A DNA stretch of 64,000 bases from Microtetraspora sp. NBRC 13810 (GTDB taxonomy: Bacteria > Actinomycetota > Actinomycetes > Streptosporangiales > Streptosporangiaceae). The stretch is taken from NCBI RefSeq assembly GCF_030268685.1, contig NZ_BSRQ01000005.1:62001-126000 (forward strand), in the 5' to 3' direction. The notes below the pieces were generated by a model. The model saw only the letters and a list, made by a program, of their open reading frames with translations, did no database searches and was not told where the DNA came from. Of the stretch, positions 57,437 to 63,250 are shown in pieces (positions within the stretch are counted from its first letter, which is position 1; every line of letters begins with the position of its first letter). The translations under genes and the position numbers were made by a program.

Positions 57437-58186
57437 TCAGGGCCCTGCCCAGGCATCCCGGCCGTCCGCCCACAGCTCGTTGATGTGGTAAGCGAAGCGG
57501 TCGTACAGGCCATCGTCCTGGAGGCGGTGAAGATGCAGCAACGGAGAGTCATGGCCGACGAGCTTCGCAAGGTGGGGGGTCACAAGCATTTCGTCGTCGA
57601 ACTGGAAGACCGACATCGCGATATGTTCTTCCCCGAAACGCACTTGAATACCCGGCACGTCCTTGAGCTGATCCAGTTCAGCAAGCGTGATCCGAATGCG
57701 CGTGGAAACGGTCAGAGGGACGTCCTCGATCTCCTCACGACGTCGAGTGACCTCACTGTCCGGATCTCCGAGGAGAAAACGGATGGTGCACCCTTTTTGC
57801 GCCTTCTGCTTGAGCGCCCGCGCGAGATTCGGATGTTCGAGCCAGAGGAAGTAGTTCGTATACCCGCCGAAGATGATATTGTTTTTCGCTGCTCCGATCA
57901 GGCGTCGCCAGACCGACTTGGGACAGGCTGACCGGTGCGGGTACACGGCCTGCACTTCCCGGTCTGGGCCGGTCTTAATGTTCGCGCGGATCGAGTCTGG
58001 CCAGAGCGTCATCTCGTCAACCCCCAAGGCATCTGCTGCGGCCCATCGGTGTCGGGGGTGTGGTACCCGGGCCTCATCGCCCAGCCAACGCTCCACCGTT
58101 TTGATGTCAACTTCGCACCGCTTAGCGAGATCCCTCTCAGTTATTCTCGCGGCGACCATTGCGCGCCGAAGAAGATCATTTGCCAT
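57437..58186 (-). CDS. XRE-type HTH regulator with C-terminal DUF5919 (PLD-like) domain
   Basis: A 249-aa protein; ATG 58186 with GAGGGA upstream. The N-terminal HTH (residues 1-65) has LLRRAMVAARITERDLAKRC and KTVERWLGDEARVPHPRHRW. The C-terminal domain (about 75-245) has the DUF5919 style: VYPHRSACPKSVWRRLIGAA, FGGYTNYFLWLE and IRFLLGDPDSEVTRRREEIE. The fold resembles phospholipase D, but I see no HxK(x)4D catalytic motif, so a ligand-sensing role is more likely. Lower G+C than its neighbours. Divergent from the small-gene operon. Confidence 0.82.
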   Translation of the reverse strand: MANDLLRRAMVAARITERDLAKRCEVDIKTVERWLGDEARVPHPRHRWAAADALGVDEMTLWPDSIRANIKTGPDREVQAVYPHRSACPKSVWRRLIGAAKNNIIFGGYTNYFLWLEHPNLARALKQKAQKGCTIRFLLGDPDSEVTRRREEIEDVPLTVSTRIRITLAELDQLKDVPGIQVRFGEEHIAMSVFQFDDEMLVTPHLAKLVGHDSPLLHLHRLQDDGLYDRFAYHINELWADGRDAWAGP

Positions 58187-58202
58187 GAAGGTCCCTCGTT
58201 CC

Positions 58203-58263
58203 AAGGACGTCAAGGACGTCAAGGACGTATGCAGAACGTACACGGAAACGTCCCTGACGTCCT
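58203..58263. promoter_or_regulatory. direct and inverted GGACGTC repeats in a divergent promoter region
   Basis: AAGGACGTC occurs three times in tandem (58203-58229, last copy with A for C). The complementary ACGTCCCTGACGTCCT lies at 58248-58263, nearly an exact inverted copy. Further ACGT cores are at 58236, 58248 and 58268. The array sits between the start of the XRE gene and the small-gene operon, as expected for an operator of that regulator. Confidence 0.65.
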
Positions 58264-58287
58264 CAGAACGTGGTGGGAACGACCAGA

Positions 58288-58530
58288 ATGACCAGCGAGA
58301 TTAGCCGCATGAGCAAGCCTCAGATCCTCGACGACCTCCAGCCGGTATTCCCCGACTGGGTCATCTGGAGGTCTTCGGCTGGCCAGCCGTGGGCGACGCG
58401 TAGGCGGCATCTCACTGACGACGAGCGCAACCTCGGACTCGTCCCCACGATCACCGGCCAGGACATGCAGCAACTGGTGGAAGCTCTGCGCGAGCAGGAA
58501 CGCCAACCCGCGATGTCCAGCCTGACCTAG
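58288..58530 (+). CDS. small hypothetical protein, island operon gene 1
   Basis: An 80-aa soluble protein; ATG 58288 is used (GTG 58270 and ATG 58309 are alternatives). The core is ILDDLQPVFPDWVIWRSSAG, WATRRRHLTDDERNLGL and DMQQLVEALREQERQ. It shares this layout with the product of gene 4 of the same operon: a P-x-W strand, W-A-T, acidic T-x-x-E, LG, then an L-V-x-A-(L/I)-x-E-Q helix. Such small proteins often accompany XRE regulators in actinomycete islands. Function unknown. Confidence 0.7.
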   Translation: MTSEISRMSKPQILDDLQPVFPDWVIWRSSAGQPWATRRRHLTDDERNLGLVPTITGQDMQQLVEALREQERQPAMSSLT

Positions 58531-58597
58531 TCAGCGGGACCCACCGAGTCGCGGCCGGCGCTCGGCGGGTCCCTTGATCGCATGGAGGTGCGACCCA

Positions 58598-58882
58598 ATG
58601 CCAAACCCTAGGACAACGCCGCTGTCCGGACAGCCCCCTGTCCGTGTCCATCCCCAGAATCATGATCCAGCGAAACGGGAGGCCGCGGCACGCCTCGACG
58701 CCCAGCATCCGGCCTGGCTGGTGCTCTACAGCCTCCACCGTCGCCAGTTCTGTGCTATCGCCGCGTGGCCGGCCCCGGAGCCGCTCACGCTGTGGGCGCG
58801 CACCGTCGAGGACCTCGCCCAGCAGATGCACGCGACGATGCCTGTCGTCCCCCGGCCGCGCGTTTTTCAGGACGCCCGATGA
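58598..58882 (+). CDS. small hypothetical protein, island operon gene 2
   Basis: A 94-aa protein; ATG 58598 with GGAGGTG upstream. N-terminus Pro/Arg/Thr-rich. The core HPAWLVLYSLHRRQFCAIAA then LTLWARTVEDLAQQMHATM again has the P-x-W strand and a closing helix, similar in layout to genes 1 and 4. The stop overlaps the next start by 4 nt (ATGA). No known family recognised. Confidence 0.72.
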   Translation: MPNPRTTPLSGQPPVRVHPQNHDPAKREAAARLDAQHPAWLVLYSLHRRQFCAIAAWPAPEPLTLWARTVEDLAQQMHATMPVVPRPRVFQDAR

Positions 58883-59166
58883 GCGGCCGGCAGGTGACGT
58901 CCGCGGTGTCGCACCTCACCGCTCTCGCCGCCGTGCTCAGTAGCCTGTCCCTGGACACCCAGATGGAGGACGGCGACGAGCCGAAACTGATCGTGACGAA
59001 CCCACGGGCACCGCAGCTCAGCGAGTCCATCACCGTCGCCGCGGACCCTGACGGCGTGCAGCAGTTCTGGTGGTCGTGGCATAAGCCGATCGCCGCCGTT
59101 GAGAACCGGCACGCAGTAGCCATGCGGATCAAATTCGTCCTCACCCCCGCGAGGACGCTCCGGTGA
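58879..59166 (+). CDS. small hypothetical protein, island operon gene 3
   Basis: A 95-aa protein; ATG 58879 overlaps the previous stop, and its own stop overlaps the next GTG (GTGA). Sequence features: a helical N-terminus (SAVSHLTALAAVLSSLSLD), then predicted strands ending VQQFWWSWHKPIAAVENRHA. No similarity recognised. The 4-nt overlaps on both sides imply coupled translation and fixed stoichiometry with its neighbours. Confidence 0.7.
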   Translation: MSGRQVTSAVSHLTALAAVLSSLSLDTQMEDGDEPKLIVTNPRAPQLSESITVAADPDGVQQFWWSWHKPIAAVENRHAVAMRIKFVLTPARTLR

Positions 59167-59396
59167 CCCCGGAGGAGGAGGCGCTTCACCTGGGCGTCCT
59201 CGACCAGACGTTCCCCGCGTGGCGGTTCACCGTCCTTGACGGCGGCTGGTGGGCCACGAAAGTGGACCCGCCCACGGAGAAGGAGAAGGCGTTGGGGATC
59301 CACGCGCAGATCCGCCGGGACCATCCGCACGCGCTCGTCTCAGCAATCGCCGAGCAGCAGGGCATCATCTCCGCACAGCGTGGCATCTTTGTCTGA
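59163..59396 (+). CDS. small hypothetical protein, island operon gene 4
   Basis: A 77-aa protein from GTG 59163, coupled to gene 3. LDQTFPAWRFTVLDGGWWAT, EKEKALGIHAQI and LVSAIAEQQGI parallel the product of gene 1, so the two are probably distant paralogues. Last gene of the small operon. Confidence 0.7.
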   Translation: MTPEEEALHLGVLDQTFPAWRFTVLDGGWWATKVDPPTEKEKALGIHAQIRRDHPHALVSAIAEQQGIISAQRGIFV

Positions 59397-59502
59397 CGCT
59401 ACCCCCCTCTGAGCCTCTCGGCGGGGGCACACTTCCCCCAGGATGCGCCCCCGCCGAGGTCCCATATGACGTCGAGCCCGAGATCAGCTGATTGCGATGC
59501 CA
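59397..59502. other. right end of the island, no gene seen
   Basis: About 105 nt after the small operon with no coding frame I accept. It includes a G+C-rich segment GGCGGGGGC near 59422 and CCCCGCC near 59449 that could pair as a weak terminator. Confidence 0.4.
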
Positions 59503-59700
59503 TCACTCCAGGATGTGGACCTCGGCCGCGTTGCCGGGCAGGATCTCAACGCCCTTGGCCCTGTCCTCCGCCCCGCCCTTGGCCCTGACCTCCGTACAGA
59601 GCCCCGCGCAGACCGCTGTACTGATCTTCGGCACGTTCCCGGCAAGATCACGGCACAGATCGCCGGGCAGGAGAGGAAACTTCTGCCGCGCGGCGGGCGT
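59503..59700 (-). pseudogene. 3' remnant of an unidentified gene containing the right direct-repeat copy
   Basis: An open frame of 65 codons ending at TGA 59505-59503, blocked upstream by TAG 59703-59701. It has no acceptable start or ribosome binding site. The protein LLPGDLCRDLAGNVPKIS, LCTEVRAKGGAEDRAKGVEI and a final AAEVHILE has regular G/C-ending codons, so it looks like true but truncated coding sequence. Family not recognised. The 17-bp repeat at 59558 lies inside it. Confidence 0.45.
59558..59574 (+). repeat. right copy of 17-bp direct repeat flanking the accessory island
   Basis: Identical to 57125-57141; the two copies are 2433 bp apart and bracket the XRE/small-gene island. Confidence 0.7.
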
Positions 59701-59755
59701 CTACAAGACACCAGGGCACGCGCCCAGCGCGCCCCGCTGCGCAGGGGAGGCGGAC

Positions 59756-60787
59756 GTGGAGATCATCCTCCTGTTGGTCACGATCACGGTTGCCGTGCTG
59801 GTAACGGGCACAAGGTCCGCCGCCACGCGGGAGTACGACAGGGTCCGCGGCGTCACCGCCGGGCAGTCGGGCCCGCTGGATCACTACCAGCTCGCCTACC
59901 TGGCGGGCGGCCCGCTCCGGGCCGTGAACACGGCGCTGGCGCTGCTCGCCCAGGCCGGCGCCATCCGCATCGCGCGCGGCGGCCGGGTCTCGCCTGTGCA
60001 CGGCGCGCCGCCCTCGGCCGATCCGGTCGAGCAGGCCGTGCTCGACGAGGTGGCGATTTACCCCGGAGAGTCCCTCGGGGAGATCCGCCGTCAGGTCGCC
60101 GCCGGCACGGCGATGCAGCAGCTCCGCTACTCACTGGTCGGCCGGGGCTTCCTGCTGCCCGACGGGGCCTTCACCCCGGTGCTGCGGCGGATCGGCCGGC
60201 TCAAGGCGGTCTCGGTGGGCGCGATCGTGCTCACCGTGATCATCATGGGCCTGATCGCCGTCGGCACCGTCGATCTCACCATGCCCTCGACGGCCGCGAT
60301 GCTCATCGCCGGCGTCGTCGGCATCCACGGCCTGCACACCTGTCGCCGCCTGGCCCGCGCCACCCGCAACCTCGTCAGTACGGCGGGCCACGCCGAGCTC
60401 TCCGCCGCCCGCCGCGCCCACCCCAGGACCGGGGGCACGCTCGCGCCCGACGTGGTCCTCGCCGTCCCGGTGGCCCTCTACGGGATCCAGGAGCTGGGCG
60501 ACCCCGCCCTGGAGACCGAGCTCAGCCGCCAGGAGGTCCGTTCCACCACCGCCGGCACCGCCGGTGTGGCCGGTTCCTGCGGCGGCGGCAGCGCCTATGC
60601 GGGCGACCCCACGTACGGCGGCGTCTCCTACGGCGGCGGTTCCTCGCACGGCGGTTCCTCCCCCGGCGGCGGAGACTTCGGCGGCGGGTGCGGCTCCAGC
60701 GGTGGCAGCAGCGGCGGCGGTGGTGGTGGCTGCGGCGGCGGCGGTGGTGGTGGTGGCGGTGGCTGCGGCGGCGGTGGCGGCGGCTGA
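59756..60787 (+). CDS. TIGR04222 membrane protein with Gly/Cys-rich C-terminal tail
   Basis: A 343-aa protein; GTG 59756 with GGGGAGG 8 nt upstream (the frame is open from 59492, but that part is the antisense of a gene remnant). Layout: membrane helix 1 (residues 2-18); TIGR04222 domain (about 20-145, DHYQLAYLAGGPLRAVNTAL and GEIRRQVAAGTAMQQLRYSL); two more helices (about 148-192); a short soluble region; and a 70-residue Gly/Ser tail with Cys at 275, 312, 326 and 337. TIGR04222 proteins are defined by such low-complexity tails and lie near DUF692 genes. The Cys-Gly units are candidate MNIO substrates. Confidence 0.88.
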   Translation: MEIILLLVTITVAVLVTGTRSAATREYDRVRGVTAGQSGPLDHYQLAYLAGGPLRAVNTALALLAQAGAIRIARGGRVSPVHGAPPSADPVEQAVLDEVAIYPGESLGEIRRQVAAGTAMQQLRYSLVGRGFLLPDGAFTPVLRRIGRLKAVSVGAIVLTVIIMGLIAVGTVDLTMPSTAAMLIAGVVGIHGLHTCRRLARATRNLVSTAGHAELSAARRAHPRTGGTLAPDVVLAVPVALYGIQELGDPALETELSRQEVRSTTAGTAGVAGSCGGGSAYAGDPTYGGVSYGGGSSHGGSSPGGGDFGGGCGSSGGSSGGGGGGCGGGGGGGGGGCGGGGGG

Positions 60788-60827
60788 CCCGGCGACTCCC
60801 GCCTCGGTCGAAGCTCCCGCTCGGTTT

Positions 60828-60970
60828 GAAGCTCCCGCCTCGGGTGGGGCTTCGGCCTCAGGTGAGGCTCCGGTCTTGGTGGAGGCTCCCGTCTTGGGTG
60901 GGGCTTCGGCCTTGGGTGAGGCTCCGGTCTCGGTGGAGGCTCCCGTCTCGGGTGGGGCTTCGGCCTTCAG
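60828..60970. repeat. 54-nt tandem repeat, about 2.7 copies
   Basis: Units start at 60828, 60882 and 60936; they differ at a few positions. The region directly follows the TIGR04222 gene and overlaps the end of the monooxygenase remnant. Confidence 0.9.
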
Positions 60971-61274
60971 GGGAAGCTCTTGTCCCAGGTGGAGGATGCG
61001 TCTGATCTTGGGCCGAACCAGGCCGTCAGGGCCTGTGCCAGGGAGCCGGTCGAGGTGGGGTCGCCGGCCCAGGCGACGTGGCAGTCGGGGCGGATGAGGA
61101 GGGCGGCGGCGGGCGGGTTCGCGCAGCGGGCGGCGATCACGTCCACCCGGCCCTTCCACCCGGCCGCGACGGAGGCCGACGCGGCGGGTCAGGGTGGCGA
61201 GGCGGATCTCGTCGCCGGTTGCGGTGGTGAGGGTGAGATCCGGGACGAAGCGGCCGGTCAGCGGGTGGGGGCGG
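60967..61274 (-). pseudogene. C-terminal remnant of a FAD-dependent aromatic monooxygenase
   Basis: Two frames together give the end of a class A flavoprotein hydroxylase. HPLTGRFVPDLTLTTATGDE (from about 61267) and RLATLTR are in one frame. SVAAGWKGRVDVIAARCANP, AAALLIRPDCHVAWAGDP and the terminal ALTAWFG are in another, ending at TGA 60969-60967. The family normally has about 15 extra residues between these blocks, so there is a frameshifting deletion. The FAD- and substrate-binding parts are absent and replaced by repeats. It lies directly downstream of the TetR gene, whose target it probably was. Confidence 0.75.
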
Positions 61275-61341
61275 GCGTGGCGGGCCGGGGACCCGGGCGT
61301 GGCGGGCCGGGGACCACTTCCGTCGGCGTGGCGGGCCGGGG
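61273..61341. repeat. short G+C tandem repeats at the broken end of the monooxygenase gene
   Basis: Three copies of a 18-21-nt unit built on GGCGTGGCGGGCCGGGG at 61273, 61295 and 61324. Confidence 0.8.
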
Positions 61342-61383
61342 CGCCGGGAGAGTTCGGAGGGGGAGGGCTGGTGGGGCGGTGGG

Positions 61384-62013
61384 TCAGCGGGAGGGGTCGG
61401 GCATTCCGGCGGCGAGCTGGGCGAGGGCCTCGCGGAGCAGCACGATGAGGGGGACCGGCGGATCGGCGTGCAGGAACCGCTCGGTGGCGACGTGGACGGC
61501 GGTGGACACGGCGGCGGCGACGAGACGGGGGTAGAGGTCCCGCTCGGCGTCGGTGCCGGTGCGCTCCGCCACGGCCAGGGCGAAGTCGCGGTCGGCGGTC
61601 ACCATGATCTTCAGGTGGGTCTGGTCGGAGGCGGCCTCGGTGACCAACAGCCGGAGCCCGGCGAGCAGCTCGGCGCCGGGACTCCGGGTGACCCGGTCGC
61701 CGCGCCCCAGGGGTTCGAGCACGGCCTCAGTGATCGCCTCCCACAGCGGCTCGGCCGCCGGGCGGGCACGCAGCAGCTCGGCGGACCGCCGCATCCGGGA
61801 GACGTGCCGGTAGCCGACGGCCTCGTGCTTACTGGAGAAATAGTTGTTGAAGGTGCGCGGAGAGACCCCGGCCTCCGCGGCGATCTCCTCGATCCGCACG
61901 TTCTCCAGCCCGCGCTCGGCCGCCAGCCGGACCACGGCCAGCGACAGCGCCTCGCGGGTCGCCTGCTTCTTGCGCTCGCGCAGGCCGGGGGGCTGGTCGG
62001 ATGAGGTGCTTAC
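61384..62013 (-). CDS. TetR/AcrR family regulator lacking a canonical start codon
   Basis: The open frame codes for a complete TetR protein of about 209 residues. N-terminal helices (LRERKKQATREALSLAVVRL) and HTH (RIEEIAAEAGVSPRTFNNYF) are intact, and a helical ligand domain follows. The natural start position (before STSSDQPPG) is GTA at 62013-62011, and no ATG, GTG or TTG precedes the HTH. The first canonical start is GTG 61935, which would cut into helix 1. Either the start has mutated, or a non-standard start is used. A perfect palindrome lies 19 nt upstream. Confidence 0.75.
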   Translation of the reverse strand, partial: VSTSSDQPPGLRERKKQATREALSLAVVRLAAERGLENVRIEEIAAEAGVSPRTFNNYFSSKHEAVGYRHVSRMRRSAELLRARPAAEPLWEAITEAVLEPLGRGDRVTRSPGAELLAGLRLLVTEAASDQTHLKIMVTADRDFALAVAERTGTDAERDLYPRLVAAAVSTAVHVATERFLHADPPVPLIVLLREALAQLAAGMPDPSR

Positions 62014-62031
62014 GGCACCAAGGTACAGGAT

Positions 62032-62048
62032 TTTGCGTCTGACGCAAA
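62032..62048. promoter_or_regulatory. perfect palindromic TetR operator
   Basis: TTTGCGTCTGACGCAAA: 8-bp arms around a single T, immediately upstream of the TetR reading frame. Size and symmetry are typical of TetR autoregulatory sites. Confidence 0.75.
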
Positions 62049-62224
62049 CTTTCTAAACACGCAATATTCTGGGTGGTAGGTCGTCGGGCGATGGGATTCT
62101 CCGGCGGACGGGTACCGGCTGCGTCGTCCGGTGGGCGGGGGAGGGGTGGAAGGCGGGGATAATTGCGTGTGACCCGGGCACCGCTCCGCCGTGGTTCGGC
62201 GGGGCCCGGAGGGGAGGATCTCCA

Positions 62225-62986
62225 TTGGGCGTGCGCGATCTCGTCTACCGCCTGTACGAACACCGGCTGGAAGGCAAGCTCTCCGGCGACAGCATCCCCC
62301 GCCATGTCGCCATGATCGTCGACGGCAACCGGCGCTGGGCCCGTGCGATGGGCATGGCGGATGTCGCCCGCGGCCACCGGAAGGGCGCGGACAAGATCAC
62401 CGAGCTGGTCGGGTGGTGCCGTGACGCGGGCGTGGAGGTCGTCACGATCTGGATGCTGTCCAGTGACAACCTGTCCCGCCCGAAGGACGAGCTTGAGCCG
62501 CTGCTGAGGATCATCGAGGATGTCGTCCAGGAGCTGGTGGAGGCCGGATGGCACATCAAACCCGTCGGAGCCCTCGATCTGCTGCCGGATCACACGGCCC
62601 ATGTCCTCAAAAAGGCAAAAGAGGCCACATCACACCGTCCAGGGCTGATTGTTAACGTTGCAGTTGGGTATGGAGGAAGACGTGAGATCGCTGATGCGGT
62701 GCGCTCACTCCTCCAGGAGCACGCCAGCAAGGGGGCGAGTATCGAGGACCTCGTCGAGGTTCTCGATGTGGAGCACATCGCGGAGCATCTCTACACGCGC
62801 GGCCTGCCCGACCCGGATCTTGTCATCCGGACTTCGGGAGAGCAACGGCTCTCCGGCTTCTTGCTCTGGCAGAGCGCCCACTCCGAGTTCTACTTCTGCG
62901 AGGCCTTCTGGCCTGACTTCCGCAGGGTCGACTTCTTGCGGGCGCTGCGTTCCTACGCCGCGCGTCACCGACGGTACGGCACCTGA
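62225..62986 (+). CDS. isoprenyl transferase (cis-prenyl diphosphate synthase, UppS family)
   Basis: A 253-aa cis-prenyltransferase. TTG 62225 follows GGAGG by 8 nt; GTG 62231 is an alternative. Motifs: HVAMIVDGNRRWARAMG with catalytic Asp (about residue 36), SSDNLSRPKDEL, VAVGYGGRREIADAV, and the C-terminal DLVIRTSGEQRLSGFLLWQS with SEFYF. It extends farnesyl or geranyl diphosphate with isopentenyl units to make Z-prenyl carriers such as decaprenyl phosphate for cell-wall synthesis. The short length matches UppS or the Rv1086-like enzymes. Confidence 0.95.
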   Translation: MGVRDLVYRLYEHRLEGKLSGDSIPRHVAMIVDGNRRWARAMGMADVARGHRKGADKITELVGWCRDAGVEVVTIWMLSSDNLSRPKDELEPLLRIIEDVVQELVEAGWHIKPVGALDLLPDHTAHVLKKAKEATSHRPGLIVNVAVGYGGRREIADAVRSLLQEHASKGASIEDLVEVLDVEHIAEHLYTRGLPDPDLVIRTSGEQRLSGFLLWQSAHSEFYFCEAFWPDFRRVDFLRALRSYAARHRRYGT

Positions 62987-63077
62987 CGCTGCACACGGGC
63001 TGGAAACGGCACGTGAACTCGTTGTTTCGGTCGTCCTAGACATATTGGGGATCGGGCATACAGGACGTACCGTTGGA

Positions 63078-63103
63078 AGTAGGCGGAGAACAGACCGCCT
63101 ACT
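63078..63103 (+). terminator. hairpin between the isoprenyl transferase and phoH-like genes
   Basis: 9-bp perfect stem AGTAGGCGG / CCGCCTACT with an 8-nt loop. It could be a terminator or an operator; there is no T-tract. Confidence 0.5.
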
Positions 63104-63250
63104 CCGGAGAGGGCCCGCCTTTGCACAACCACCTGTTGAGGGGGCCGGCATCCGGCCGTGCCTTCGCCAGGCGGACGCGCGAGCCCGGGTCCGGTCCGTT
63201 TCCCACCTCATCTGGCAGGGCGTCCGCTCCAGGCGCCCGGGGGAGAACGC

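Noticed and set aside
57437-58186. Active phospholipase D toxin fused to an HTH
   Set aside because: The fold resembles PLD, but the HxK(x)4D catalytic motif is not visible; DUF5919 regulatory domain preferred.
57118-59755. Prophage or complete integrative element
   Set aside because: No integrase, transposase, replication or structural gene was found in the island; only a regulator, small genes and remnants.
60131-61159. 342-codon Ala/Thr/Gly-rich open frame on the minus strand
   Set aside because: It is the antisense of the TIGR04222 Gly tail joined to 54-nt repeats; no start signal and no coherent protein.
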